Shown: positions 1 through 8,388, counted from the stretch's first letter. The stretch is 40,171 bases of DNA from Methanoregula sp. (GCA_026394655.1 JAPKXU010000059.1:1-40171), one strand, 5' to 3'. A program made the numbers and translations. The notes: a model not told the origin generated them from the sequence alone.

Positions 1-1
1 G

Positions 2-976
2 ATGGAAAGATCAAGGTATGTGATCATCCTTGGAGTGATCCTTGTCCTGGCGGTGTTTGTTGCCGGTTGTTCGAGCGGACCTGCGTCTGACACCACGACA
101 ACAGTCCCCACAACCAGCGCACCAGTGATAAAGTATGCCGCAGGTGACATTATCGGCAAGACATCGACATCAACCGACTCTGTCTGGCTGATCCTTGCGT
201 ATGATCAGACCGCCGACCAGTACGAACGTGCCCTGATATACAAGAATACAGCAGGCACTTGGGGATACCGTACCAATACTAATACCGATAAACTAACTCG
301 GGAGACCGTCGAGAAACTGTATCCGGTAAAAATTTCCCATGTCACGGTTTCGTCTGTTCCTATAGTGACGCCAACCGTTCCAACGACGGTGCCGACAACG
401 CTCTCCGGAAGTGCGCCATCCGTCTCGAACATTACCCCGACTAGTGGGGCAGTGGGAGGTACCGTGTCGATGACGATCCTCGGGAGCAACTTCCAGAGCG
501 GTGCGACGGCAAAACTGGTTCAGGCGGGATATCCCCCCGTCACCGCAACTGGTGTATCAGTCTCTTCCACGAGTGTCACATGCACGTTCAGCCTTGGCAG
601 TCTGCAAAAAGGGCTTGCAACGGTCCGTGTTACCAATCCAGACGGGCAGTACGGCGATATTGAGAACGTGTTCAGTATCGGGGAAGCTGGACCGATAATC
701 GCGAGTGTCAGTCCCATCACCGGTGGATTAAACCAGACCTATGCATTGACACTGACTGGTCAGAACTTCAAGGATGCAGTAAATGTCATGCTGACGAACG
801 GGGGTTCATTGATTCCCTGTAACAGTCCAACTGTTACCGGTTCAGCAACAATCAAGTGTAATATTGCAACCGGATCCGGACCGATTGGCGACTGGACGGT
901 GACAGTAAAGAACCTTGATGGTCAGATGTCCGGTGTAGCGCCACAGCCATTCAAAATAACGAACAGTACCGCGTAA
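2..976 (+). CDS. Secreted lipoprotein with two IPT/TIG domains
   Basis: A 324-residue predicted cell-surface lipoprotein. Residues 1-23 form a signal peptide with a hydrophobic core (VIILGVILVLAVFVAGC) ending in a lipobox, so Cys23 would be lipidated and the protein anchored outside the membrane. A Thr/Ser/Pro-rich linker follows (about 26-42). Residues 45-110 are a small unassigned domain, and after a second Thr/Pro-rich linker two tandem IPT/TIG immunoglobulin-like folds occupy about 138-228 and 232-320; each starts with the P-x-V/I-x-x-(I/V)-x-P-x-(S/T)-G pattern. Such domains are usually binding or spacer modules; the ligand is unknown. The ATG lies at base 2, so an upstream start outside the window cannot be excluded, but the signal peptide looks complete. 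A T-run at 992-997 may end the transcript. Confidence 0.85.
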   Translation: MERSRYVIILGVILVLAVFVAGCSSGPASDTTTTVPTTSAPVIKYAAGDIIGKTSTSTDSVWLILAYDQTADQYERALIYKNTAGTWGYRTNTNTDKLTRETVEKLYPVKISHVTVSSVPIVTPTVPTTVPTTLSGSAPSVSNITPTSGAVGGTVSMTILGSNFQSGATAKLVQAGYPPVTATGVSVSSTSVTCTFSLGSLQKGLATVRVTNPDGQYGDIENVFSIGEAGPIIASVSPITGGLNQTYALTLTGQNFKDAVNVMLTNGGSLIPCNSPTVTGSATIKCNIATGSGPIGDWTVTVKNLDGQMSGVAPQPFKITNSTA

Positions 977-1003
977 ACCCGGATCACTCCCTTTTTTCGT
1001 TTG

Positions 1004-1019
1004 TATATTTTATAAAATC
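1004..1019 (+). promoter_or_regulatory. TATA-box region for the TauE/SafE permease gene
   Basis: The A/T-only stretch TATATTTTATAAAAT lies 10-25 bases before the ATG at 1029 (16-31 bases before the second in-frame ATG at 1035). It is the obvious archaeal TATA element between the lipoprotein stop at 976 and this gene. The short distance would give a leaderless or nearly leaderless mRNA. Confidence 0.5.
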
Positions 1020-1028
1020 CCGGCGCGG

Positions 1029-1847
1029 ATGACCATGGATCTCTTCATCTTTTCTGTCATTGTTCTTGCCCTGACGGGCAGTATTATCGGGGTTGCTTCG
1101 GGCTTACTCGGGATTGGGGGTGGTTTTCTCATGGTGCCCGTGCAGTTCTGGCTCCTGTCTACGCTCGGCGTTGATCCGACCACTGCCATCAGGGTCTCTT
1201 TTGGCACCAGCCTTGCCGTTGTCATCCCGACTGCGCTCTCCAGTGCATGGGGGCATCACTGCCGCCACTGCGTCCTCGTCAGGCACCTTGCGCTCATGGC
1301 AGTTCCCGCATTTGTTGGAGCGGTTCTCGGTGCCATTCTCGCTACACATGCCCCCGGAAAAACCCTTGAGACGTTGTTTGGAGTGATCGTTCTTGTTGCT
1401 GCGGGAACAATGCTTGTCGCAAAGACCCCTCTCCACGATCAGGAGATCTCAGAAAACAAGTTGCTGTATGTCATGTGGGGGCTGGTCTTTGGTGTGGTAT
1501 CCGGGTTACTGGGTATCGGGGGAGGGATTGTCATGATACCGGTGATGACCATCATCCTGCGGTTCCCGATGCACCAGGCAATTGGTACTTCAGCTGTGGT
1601 CATGCTGGCGTCTTCGGTTGGCGGGGTCATCTCCTACATCGTAAACGGGTTGGGTGTTTACGGGCTCCCGCCATACTCATTCGGTTACGTGAATGGGTTA
1701 CAATGGCTCATTCTCGTTGCAGCAAGCGTGCCCATGGCACAGATCGGTGTCCGTGCATCCCATGCCCTTCCCGCACAGAGGATCAAACTGGTCTTTATCA
1801 TTGTCATGGCGATTGTCGGACTTGACATGATCGGGATCTTCGGCTGA
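1029..1847 (+). CDS. TauE/SafE family (DUF81) sulfite/anion exporter-like permease
   Basis: A 272-residue integral membrane protein, the usual length for the TauE/SafE family. It shows the internal duplication typical of the family: the glycine-rich motif SGLLGIGGGFLMVP near residue 24 recurs as SGLLGIGGGIVMIP near 159, each at the start of a hydrophobic half with about four membrane segments. Family members move sulfite, sulfoacetate or related small anions across the cytoplasmic membrane; the substrate here is unknown. The start is ATG 1029 (MTMDLFIF) or the second ATG at 1035. No sulfur-metabolism gene is adjacent, so context does not settle the substrate. Confidence 0.88.
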   Translation: MTMDLFIFSVIVLALTGSIIGVASGLLGIGGGFLMVPVQFWLLSTLGVDPTTAIRVSFGTSLAVVIPTALSSAWGHHCRHCVLVRHLALMAVPAFVGAVLGAILATHAPGKTLETLFGVIVLVAAGTMLVAKTPLHDQEISENKLLYVMWGLVFGVVSGLLGIGGGIVMIPVMTIILRFPMHQAIGTSAVVMLASSVGGVISYIVNGLGVYGLPPYSFGYVNGLQWLILVAASVPMAQIGVRASHALPAQRIKLVFIIVMAIVGLDMIGIFG

Positions 1848-2001
1848 ATGGTTGGGATGCCTGTTTTCTGGTCGATCATTGCCGCATACGGGATGTCTGC
1901 CACCCGTCGGATACCCTGGTACAAGGCAGATGATTGAAGGCGTGTCGTGCGACGTACTATAGAAACCATTATTCAGTCCTCTATGCCACTCACTATCATC
2001 A

Positions 2002-2017
2002 TTATAAATGAGGATGG
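2002..2017 (+). promoter_or_regulatory. TATA box and ribosome binding site for the rubredoxin operon
   Basis: TTATAAAT at 2002-2009 is followed at once by GAGGATGG (2010-2017), a purine-rich site seven bases before the rubredoxin ATG at 2024. The TATA centre is about 19 bases before the start codon. This probably drives the whole rubredoxin-flavodiiron-desulfoferrodoxin set. Confidence 0.5.
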
Positions 2018-2023
2018 TCTTTC

Positions 2024-2182
2024 ATGGACAGGTACATATGTCAAATCTGTGGGCATGTATACAACCCGGAGAAAGGTGAAGCGATTCAGGATATCAAGCC
2101 CGGAATTGATTTCTCATTACTTCCTGCCGACTGGGAATGCCCGGTCTGCGGTGCTAAAAAAGACAAGTTCAGAAAGGAATGA
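2024..2182 (+). CDS. Rubredoxin
   Basis: A 52-residue small electron carrier. Two C-x-x-C-G knuckles (Cys6/Cys9 and Cys39/Cys42) give the four ligands of a mononuclear Fe(SCys)4 site. The family hallmarks are present: YICQICGHVYNPEKG, then a Pro/Asp-rich middle, then LPADWECPVCGAKKDKF. The length matches ordinary rubredoxins (about 52-54). The start is ATG 2024, set by the preceding GAGGATGG. It lies 12 bases before the flavodiiron protein gene and in a set with desulfoferrodoxin, so it probably supplies electrons to one or both. Cytoplasmic. Confidence 0.95.
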   Translation: MDRYICQICGHVYNPEKGEAIQDIKPGIDFSLLPADWECPVCGAKKDKFRKE

Positions 2183-2194
2183 TGGTGACAGATT

Positions 2195-3379
2195 ATGGTC
2201 TCACGAGAACTGGCACACGGAATCTTCTGGGTTGGTGCCCTTGATTTTGACCGGAGGCTTTTTGATGAGTTGATCCCGCTTCCGGAAGGCACCAGCTACA
2301 ATGCGTACCTGATCCGGGGCAGCGAAAAGACAGCACTCATCGATACGGTCGATCCGTCAAAGGAGTTCGAACTGGTCTCAAACCTCGTGAAACTCGGTGT
2401 CGATCGGATCGATTATGTCATCATCAATCACGCAGAGCAGGATCATTCCGGGACACTCCCGATGATCCTTGAATTCTATCCGGATGCGGTTGTAGTCACG
2501 AACGAGAAGTGCAGGGACCTTTTAACTGCCCTGCTCCATTGCCCGCCGGAGACGTTTAAGATCATCAGGGATGGCGATACCCTGTCGCTGGGTGACCGGA
2601 CGCTTGAATTTTTCCTTACCCCGTGGACGCACTGGCCCGAAACCCAGGTCACGTACCTGCGCGAGGACCAGATCCTCTTCTCCTGTGACCTCTTTGGGTT
2701 TCACATGGCAACAAGCGATCTTTTCATCACTGATGAAGCCGCCGCGTACCAGTCCGCCAAACGGTACTACGCGGAGATCATGATGCCATTCCGTGGGAGC
2801 ATCAAAGGGTATGTGGAGCGGGTGAAAGGTCTGCCCCTCTCGATGATCGCACCAAGTCACGGACCGGTCAACCGCCGCCCGGCGCTGATCCTTGATGCCT
2901 ATGCGGACTGGGTCTCGGATGCGGTGAAAAATGAGGTCATCATCCCGTACATCTCGATGCACGGCAGCACCCAAAAGATGGTAGAGCAGCTGACTGATGC
3001 ACTGATTGCACGCGGGATCACGGTCAGACCGTTCAATCTCACCCGTACTGATATCGGGGAACTGGCAAAAGCGCTCGTCGATCCTGCAACTGTCGTGATC
3101 GGAACCCCCACCGTACTCTTCGGTCCGCACCCGCAAGTGGTCTATGCGACATATCTTGCCAACGTGCTCAAACCCAAGTGCCGGTTTGCATCAGTGATCG
3201 GGTCATATGGCTGGGGCGGGAAGGCAGTTGAAACGATCGCAAAGATGCTCGACCATGTGAAGGTCGAACTGATTGAGCCGGTGATGATAAAGGGGCTCCC
3301 GGATGAGGCGACGACAAAAGCGCTCGACCGGCTCGCTGACGATATCTTAAAGAAGCACAAGGAGCTGAACATCACATAA
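2195..3379 (+). CDS. fprA: Flavodiiron protein (F420H2 oxidase / FprA type)
   Basis: A 394-residue cytoplasmic flavodiiron protein. The N-terminal beta-lactamase-fold domain (1-245) holds the diiron ligands: H79-x-E81-x-D83-H84 in the HAEQDH motif, then H146, D165 and H222. The C-terminal flavodoxin domain (about 248-390) starts its FMN phosphate loop at SMHGSTQ (254-260). Family members reduce O2 to water, and some reduce NO; methanogen FprA takes electrons directly from reduced coenzyme F420. The fit in length and ligands is full. Start is ATG 2195, 12 bases after rubredoxin; the desulfoferrodoxin gene follows after 15 bases. Whether this enzyme uses F420H2 or rubredoxin is not visible in the sequence. 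Confidence 0.95.
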   Translation: MVSRELAHGIFWVGALDFDRRLFDELIPLPEGTSYNAYLIRGSEKTALIDTVDPSKEFELVSNLVKLGVDRIDYVIINHAEQDHSGTLPMILEFYPDAVVVTNEKCRDLLTALLHCPPETFKIIRDGDTLSLGDRTLEFFLTPWTHWPETQVTYLREDQILFSCDLFGFHMATSDLFITDEAAAYQSAKRYYAEIMMPFRGSIKGYVERVKGLPLSMIAPSHGPVNRRPALILDAYADWVSDAVKNEVIIPYISMHGSTQKMVEQLTDALIARGITVRPFNLTRTDIGELAKALVDPATVVIGTPTVLFGPHPQVVYATYLANVLKPKCRFASVIGSYGWGGKAVETIAKMLDHVKVELIEPVMIKGLPDEATTKALDRLADDILKKHKELNIT

Positions 3380-3394
3380 GGTGGAGAGGGGAAT

Positions 3395-3775
3395 ATGACT
3401 AAATTGTTTGAAGTTTACAAGTGCAGCGTCTGCGGGAATACCACAAAAGTTGTCCATGCATCCGGGGGCACCCTCGTCTGCTGCGGGCAACCGATGGTAC
3501 TCCAGCCGGAGAAAACTGCCGATGCGGGCAAGGAGAAACACGCCCCGGTTGTTGAAAAGACCGCACAGGGCATCATCGTGAAGATCGGGTCCATCCCTCA
3601 TCCGATGGAGGAGAAGCATTACATCGAGTGGGTAGAAGTGCGAACCGGTGAGCACATTTACATCCGGGGATTTAAGCCCGGCGAGAAGCCGGAATCAGAG
3701 TTCCCCGTCACAGACACGAACGTGAAGGTGCGGATCTACTGCAATGTTCACGGGCTCTGGACGAACAGGGCGTAA
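3395..3775 (+). CDS. dfx: Desulfoferrodoxin (2Fe-superoxide reductase)
   Basis: A 126-residue superoxide reductase of the two-iron class. The N-terminal desulforedoxin-type center I has Cys10, Cys13, Cys29 and Cys30. The C-terminal catalytic center II has His49, His69, His75, Cys116 and His119 (motifs EKHAP, HPMEEKHYIEW and YCNVHGLW), the full set for reducing superoxide to peroxide without making O2. The catalytic Lys lies in the EKHAP loop. A strong ribosome binding site, GGTGGAGAGGGG, sits before ATG 3395. It is the last gene of the rubredoxin-flavodiiron-desulfoferrodoxin operon; a T-run at 3801-3806 lies 25 bases after the stop. Confidence 0.96.
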   Translation: MTKLFEVYKCSVCGNTTKVVHASGGTLVCCGQPMVLQPEKTADAGKEKHAPVVEKTAQGIIVKIGSIPHPMEEKHYIEWVEVRTGEHIYIRGFKPGEKPESEFPVTDTNVKVRIYCNVHGLWTNRA

Positions 3776-3800
3776 TTGTGATAAAACGGCACGCACTCTC

Positions 3801-3806
3801 TTTTTT
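3801..3806 (+). terminator. Oligo-T terminator candidate after desulfoferrodoxin
   Basis: A run of six T following a pyrimidine-rich stretch (CTCTC) 25 bases after the desulfoferrodoxin stop. Archaeal RNA polymerase often terminates at such U-tracts without a strong hairpin. This is a plausible end for the oxygen-defence operon. Confidence 0.35.
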
Positions 3807-3847
3807 ATGGCAAACCCTAATAGAGCACAAGTGGCAACCTCCTAGTG

Positions 3848-5305
3848 ATGCACCGGCTCGGGTATATCGCAACGATCATCGCAGATATCGGGGATATCTT
3901 CTATTTTATTGCCCCGATCACCTGCATCCCGCTCCTTGTTGCTGTGATTTTCTCTGAATGGAACATGCTCGTGCCGATGGCAGCAGTCCCCGTCGTCTTC
4001 TTTTGCTTCGGGCTCCTCTTTAGACAGATCCCGCGGAACACGCGTGAGATACGCCTCTCAACTGCCCTGTGCTCGGTTGCCCTGTTCTGGTTTCTGTCTG
4101 CCGTGATCTGCGGCATTCCGTTTGTTTTAGGACTTCACATGGGTTTTACTGATGCCGTCTTTGAAGGGATGGCGGGGTGGACGGGCACTGCGTTTACGAT
4201 GATGCGCTCTCTTGATACTGCCCCCCATACCCTGCTCTTCTGGCGATCGTATATGCAGTGGATCAGTGGCATCGGGATCATCGCGTTTGCGATTGCAATG
4301 GCAAGCAGTACCGGCTTGTTCCGGTCAAGAATGTTCCGGACCGAAAGCCGGGATGAGCCCCTGATGCCAGGGGTGATCACGACGGGACGGGCACTCTGGC
4401 AGATTTATGGGTTCCTCACGTTCTTTGCTATCGGGCTCATCCTTTTTACCGGGCTCTCACTCTGGGAATCGGTCAACCTCGCGCTATCAGCAGTCTCAAC
4501 CGGCGGGTTCACCATCCATGGTGGGGGCATCCTCTACTATGACAGTGTTCTGCTCGAACTGATCCTCATCCCGATCATGATCGCGGGAGCGCTTCCCTTC
4601 AAGTTGTATTACCTGATAAAGGAGAACCGGCGCTGGAGCCTCTTCGGTGACGAGCAGGTGAAACTCTTTTTCGCGCTCATGCTCATCGGCATCGTGGTAC
4701 TCTCCTATGATTTTATCTTTTTTAACAACATGGACTATCTGCCTGCCATCCAACAGGGGCTCTTCATGACGGTAAGTGCTCTCACAACTACCGGATTTCA
4801 GGTAGCAAACCTCCATACGTGGGCAAGCGTGACACTCCTTTTTTTGACAATGCTTGTCTTCATTGGAGGGGCATCAGGCAGTACTGCGGGCGGAATCAAA
4901 CTTAAACGGATCGCCCTTGCTTACCGTGCGCTCGTCTGGTGGTTCCGCCGTCTCTTTGTGAGCGGGAAGATACTCGTCCCGTTCCGGATCGAAGGCAGGG
5001 TCATCCCGCGTGCCACTGCAGAGCTGGAGACTGCAAAGAACATGCTTGTGATCATTCTTTCGGTCATCATCATCTTTGTTGCTACGCTCGCTGTACTGCA
5101 GTTTCATCTCACCACCTTCAACATCATGGAGGTCCTCTTTACGATCGTATCCGCTTTCTCTACGTGCGGGATTAATACCGGGTACGTATCACCGGATATG
5201 CCTGTTATCTCAAAATGGATTTTTATCCTCGTCATGTGGCTGGGACGGCTGGAAGTGATCCCGGTCATTATGCTCTTTGTCGCAATATTCCGTGGACCGG
5301 ATTAG
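3848..5305 (+). CDS. trkH: TrkH/KtrB-type potassium uptake channel subunit
   Basis: A 485-residue multispanning membrane protein that forms the K+ translocation pore of Trk/Ktr systems. Four pore-loop repeats are visible, each with a key glycine: GWTGTAFT (about 112-119), VSTGGFT (about 217-223), LTTTGFQ (about 316-322) and FSTCGINTGY near the C-terminus. The GGASGSTAGGIKLKR stretch (about 337-351) is the typical intramembrane-loop region of TrkH. Length is normal. A GTG at 3845 directly precedes the ATG at 3848, and I prefer the ATG; no good ribosome binding site is visible. The regulatory subunit TrkA/KtrA, needed by most such channels, is not next to it in this window. Confidence 0.9.
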   Translation: MHRLGYIATIIADIGDIFYFIAPITCIPLLVAVIFSEWNMLVPMAAVPVVFFCFGLLFRQIPRNTREIRLSTALCSVALFWFLSAVICGIPFVLGLHMGFTDAVFEGMAGWTGTAFTMMRSLDTAPHTLLFWRSYMQWISGIGIIAFAIAMASSTGLFRSRMFRTESRDEPLMPGVITTGRALWQIYGFLTFFAIGLILFTGLSLWESVNLALSAVSTGGFTIHGGGILYYDSVLLELILIPIMIAGALPFKLYYLIKENRRWSLFGDEQVKLFFALMLIGIVVLSYDFIFFNNMDYLPAIQQGLFMTVSALTTTGFQVANLHTWASVTLLFLTMLVFIGGASGSTAGGIKLKRIALAYRALVWWFRRLFVSGKILVPFRIEGRVIPRATAELETAKNMLVIILSVIIIFVATLAVLQFHLTTFNIMEVLFTIVSAFSTCGINTGYVSPDMPVISKWIFILVMWLGRLEVIPVIMLFVAIFRGPD

Positions 5306-5369
5306 GGATGCACTGCTGGGCACTGGCACTGCAATAACACAAGTTTACTTTTCTTAACTTCAGAAGATC

Positions 5370-5380
5370 TAATATAAATT
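5370..5380 (+). promoter_or_regulatory. TATA box for the nitrogenase-like operon
   Basis: TAATATAAATT lies with its centre about 19 bases before ATG 5394 and 25 bases before ATG 5400. No Shine-Dalgarno sequence precedes either ATG, so the operon probably starts with a leaderless transcript. Confidence 0.5.
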
Positions 5381-5393
5381 GCCGTGCCAAAGT

Positions 5394-6212
5394 ATGGTGA
5401 TGAAACAGATCGCCCTGTACGGTAAGGGAGGTATCGGGAAGTCCACGACTTCGGCAAACCTCTCTGCCGCGCTCTCGTTGCAGGGGCTCGATATCCTGCA
5501 GATCGGGTGCGATCCCAAGCGCGACAGCACCCGCATGCTGATGCACGGGAGCTTTATCCCGACGGTGATGGATCTTGTCCGGGAACGTGGCGATGCCGCT
5601 ATCTCTCTTCCCGAGATCGTGTATTCCGGTTTTAACGGTGTCCGCTGCGTGGAAGCCGGGGGACCCGAACCCGGAGTCGGGTGCGCCGGAAGGGGGATCA
5701 TTGCCACGTTCCAGCTGCTCGAAAAGTTCGGGGCGTTGACCGGGGATGTCATCGTGTACGATGTGCTGGGCGATGTGGTATGTGGCGGGTTTGCCATGCC
5801 GATGCGGGAGGGATATGCGCAAGAGATCTACCTTGTTACATCCGGCGAACTCATGTCGCTGTACGCGGCAAACAATATCTGCAAGGCAATAAACCGGCTC
5901 TCCTCACGGGTAAAGAGCAAGTGCCGGCTTGCGGGTGTGATCTGCAACGCGAAGAACCAGCCCCGTGAAGAGGAACTTGTTGCCGAGTTCGCCCGGAGGG
6001 TCAACAGCTCGCTTGTGCAGTTCATCCCCCGCGATCGGGTCGTGCAGGTAGCTGAACTGAACCGCCAGACCGTGATTGAATTTGATCCGGGTTCGGCTCA
6101 GGCTGAGCATTACCGGGTCCTCGCTCGGCGCGTCATGGAGAACACCCGGTTTACGATCCCAACCCCGCTCGAGATCGATGACCTTGAAGCCCTCGCCGTC
6201 GAATTCATGTAG
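5394..6212 (+). CDS. NifH-like ATP-dependent reductase iron protein (nitrogenase-like, group IV type)
   Basis: A 272-residue homologue of nitrogenase iron protein. The P-loop GKGGIGKST (10-18) and the switch-type motif [11 protein letters not shown] (38-48) bind ATP. Cys97 (in GVGCAGRG) and Cys130 (in [11 protein letters not shown]) are the two ligands each subunit gives to the bridging [4Fe-4S] cluster of the homodimer. By family knowledge it passes electrons, with ATP hydrolysis, to its NifD/K-like partners encoded next. Starts ATG 5394 ([13 protein letters not shown]) or 5400 ([11 protein letters not shown]) are both possible; a TATA box just upstream suggests leaderless translation. The 3' end overlaps the next gene by 35 bases. 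CfbC of coenzyme F430 synthesis is the closest characterised alternative, but that works with a single CfbD rather than two NifD/K-like proteins. Confidence 0.88.
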   Translation: MVMKQIALYGKGGIGKSTTSANLSAALSLQGLDILQIGCDPKRDSTRMLMHGSFIPTVMDLVRERGDAAISLPEIVYSGFNGVRCVEAGGPEPGVGCAGRGIIATFQLLEKFGALTGDVIVYDVLGDVVCGGFAMPMREGYAQEIYLVTSGELMSLYAANNICKAINRLSSRVKSKCRLAGVICNAKNQPREEELVAEFARRVNSSLVQFIPRDRVVQVAELNRQTVIEFDPGSAQAEHYRVLARRVMENTRFTIPTPLEIDDLEALAVEFM

Positions 6213-7248
6213 GTACGGGGGGTGCACGCTCACCGGGGCACTCTCGGTGACCACCCACGTGCGGGATGCGGTGACCGTCGTGCATGGTTCGAAAGGGTGT
6301 ACCCACCACAACTTTTCGCTTTTGCATGCGACCAGTCTCGACAATGATGTGCCGGTAATCCCCAATCTTGTATCAACCGGGCTTTCAGAGACTGACATTA
6401 TATTTGGCGGCGAACAGGCGCTTGACCGGACTCTCGACTCTGTTTTACGGGATGATCCCGGTGTCGTCTTCGTGCTCTCTACTTGTGTTGTCGATATCAT
6501 TGGAGATGATGTCAGGATGGTATGCGGGAAAGAGCGGGGCGTCCCGGTCATTCCCGTGCCGACAGCGGGATTTCTCGGGGGCACTTTTCAGGATGGCGTG
6601 AACAAAGCCCTCATTGCCCTTGCCGGTATGGCGGAGGGCAGTACTGCAAATAAAGCCAGAACTGTGGACAACAAGGAGAGGGCATCCGTGAATATCATTG
6701 GCGAGAAAAATCTTGAGTTCGAGATTAATGAGAATTATGCCGAAGTAACCCGCCTGCTCTCCTCTATCGGTATCCCGGTGAACATCCGGTTTGTCCATGA
6801 CCTTTCGTCAGCACAGATCCCGTCGCTCGGCGCTGCACGGGTAAACATCCTCCGGGACCCGGCACTGGTTCCAGTCGGGGAATACTTAAAGAAGCGATTT
6901 AAAACCCCGTACATCTCTTCATTTCCCCTTGGTTTATCCGGCACACCCGCATTTATCAAGACTGTGGCGGATGTGTGCGGTGTGGACTGCCGGGATGCCG
7001 TTGCAGAGGAACAGGTATTGCAAGCTGAGACACTTGCCGCATTCGCAGATTTGGAAGGTGCAACCGTCTCGTTTGAGAATGCCCTTGTGGATCCGAGTGC
7101 GGTCCCTGCCGCCAAAAAACTCGCACGGGCGCTGGACCTGCACATCAAAAAGAACGGGCGACCGGTTCCGGTGCCTACAACCCCTCCCATCGGGGTTGCC
7201 GGCACACGACGGATGCTCCACCGCTGGAGGCGTGCGATCCATGCCTGA
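6178..7248 (+). CDS. NifD/NifE-like nitrogenase component 1 homologue, subunit A
   Basis: A 356-residue oxidoreductase of the nitrogenase component 1 superfamily, shorter than true NifD (about 480-550). Cys16 (YGGCTLTGA), Cys41 (HGSKGC) and Cys103 ([12 protein letters not shown]) sit where NifD's P-cluster cysteines do, so an Fe-S cluster at the interface with the next gene product is likely. I see no convincing match to the FeMo-cofactor Cys/His ligands. Start is ATG 6178 ([16 protein letters not shown]), the only ATG close before the first cysteine motif; it overlaps the NifH-like gene by 35 bases, giving tight translational coupling. An upstream in-frame extension would read nonsense inside the NifH-like gene. 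Substrate unknown; it is not standard CfbD. Confidence 0.82.
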   Translation: MTLKPSPSNSCRYGGCTLTGALSVTTHVRDAVTVVHGSKGCTHHNFSLLHATSLDNDVPVIPNLVSTGLSETDIIFGGEQALDRTLDSVLRDDPGVVFVLSTCVVDIIGDDVRMVCGKERGVPVIPVPTAGFLGGTFQDGVNKALIALAGMAEGSTANKARTVDNKERASVNIIGEKNLEFEINENYAEVTRLLSSIGIPVNIRFVHDLSSAQIPSLGAARVNILRDPALVPVGEYLKKRFKTPYISSFPLGLSGTPAFIKTVADVCGVDCRDAVAEEQVLQAETLAAFADLEGATVSFENALVDPSAVPAAKKLARALDLHIKKNGRPVPVPTTPPIGVAGTRRMLHRWRRAIHA

Positions 7249-8374
7249 ATGTACAAATCCCCTCTGGTCGTGTGCCATGACCGGCGCTGCCTCCTGTCTC
7301 GCCGGCTTTCGTGGCTTATCAGTTGTCATTCATGGTTCAAGCGGGTGCTATTATTATCCTGCGACACTGCTGCATGCCCCGCTGCATGGCACGTTCATCA
7401 TGGAGAACGATGTGATCTTCGGCTCGGAAGAACGGTTGAACGAGGTTATACACAGCCTGTCAGGGAACGGCACACGGATTGCGGTGATCACTACGTGTGT
7501 CCCGTCGATTCTTGGCGAGGATATACGGTCGATGCTTGCTGCCCATGATGTCATCCTCGTTGACAGTCCCGGCTTCTCCGGCGATGTGGAGGCAGGATAC
7601 CATATCGCCCTCTCCACGCTCGCACCCTCTGTAGATCCTGACAGCACCGGAGTTAATATCGAGGGAGCGAGCCTCTTTGATCCGTTCGCACGAGGGAACG
7701 TGCAGGAGTGTTCCCGGCTGCTGGACATCGCCGGAGTTCCCAAAGGCACCATATTTTCACAGGACGCGCTTCGTAACGTCTGGCAGGCTGCACCGTATAC
7801 CATCGGGACGAACGAAGATTTCCCGAGCGGCGTCGGCACATACCTTGGCGGCACGCTGGGATTGTCTGAGACACAGACCACGTTTGAGCATATTGCCGAA
7901 GTGTATGACGGTGCAGACATTGAGCCCGTCTGCCGGGAGATTGCCGAAGAGGAAGAGAGGGTCATTTATGCCTGCGACAAGTACCTGCGCCGGTATGATC
8001 CCCCGACGGTTGCGATCTTTGCCGGGGCTTCGTATGCGCAGTTTGCCGCTGAAGTACTGAACCGGTATCTTGATGCCGGGATACTCTTTGTCGGAACACG
8101 AAACGAACCTTCTCCGGTTTCACGGTATCCCACTGCACGCATAGCAGGACTTTCCGAAGCACGGGCATGCATAGAACAACACACGCCGGATCTGGTGATA
8201 GGGTCATCGTTCGAGCGATCGGTTTGTAACGGCAGGGCGTTTGTAGGGATCACGCCTCCACTACGAAGCAGAGTCCGCCTCGTTCACCAACCGCTTGCCG
8301 GTATCGGGGGTACATTGCATTTCACCGAAGAAGTTCTGAATGCCTGCATGGACCGGAAGCCTGCGACACATTGA
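7241..8374 (+). CDS. NifK/NifN-like nitrogenase component 1 homologue, subunit B
   Basis: A 377-residue second member of the nitrogenase component 1 superfamily, partner of the preceding gene. Cys11 (CAMTGAAS), Cys36 (HGSSGC) and Cys86 (ITTCVPSILGEDI) match the three cluster cysteines of subunit A; the Cys11-Cys36 spacing is 25 residues in both proteins. Extra cysteines at 4 and 19 are not in subunit A. The heteromeric arrangement (two non-identical component 1 proteins and one iron protein) resembles Chl/Bch reductases, methylthio-alkane reductase or NifEN rather than CfbCD. Start ATG 7241 has GGAGG ten bases upstream and overlaps the previous stop by eight bases. The substrate is unknown. 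Confidence 0.82.
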   Translation: MPECTNPLWSCAMTGAASCLAGFRGLSVVIHGSSGCYYYPATLLHAPLHGTFIMENDVIFGSEERLNEVIHSLSGNGTRIAVITTCVPSILGEDIRSMLAAHDVILVDSPGFSGDVEAGYHIALSTLAPSVDPDSTGVNIEGASLFDPFARGNVQECSRLLDIAGVPKGTIFSQDALRNVWQAAPYTIGTNEDFPSGVGTYLGGTLGLSETQTTFEHIAEVYDGADIEPVCREIAEEEERVIYACDKYLRRYDPPTVAIFAGASYAQFAAEVLNRYLDAGILFVGTRNEPSPVSRYPTARIAGLSEARACIEQHTPDLVIGSSFERSVCNGRAFVGITPPLRSRVRLVHQPLAGIGGTLHFTEEVLNACMDRKPATH

Positions 8375-8388
8375 GGTAGAAGCGCGTT

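Noticed and set aside
1848-1937. Small 29-codon frame directly after the permease stop (MVGMPVFWSII...)
   Set aside because: Too short and no ribosome binding site of its own; it may be a small hydrophobic peptide, but nothing supports it beyond position.
5904-6584. 226-codon minus-strand frame across the NifH-like/NifD-like junction
   Set aside because: Shadow; spans two clear genes and shows no family signature.
5394-7248. CfbC/CfbD of coenzyme F430 synthesis
   Set aside because: CfbD acts as the only component 1 protein and, as I recall it, has a different cysteine pattern; here two different component 1 genes follow. Not fully excluded for the iron protein, since it could serve more than one partner.
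5394-8374. True nitrogenase (nifHDK)
   Set aside because: The component 1 proteins are only 356 and 377 residues, no cofactor ligand pair was found and no nifB, nifEN or nifI genes are near.
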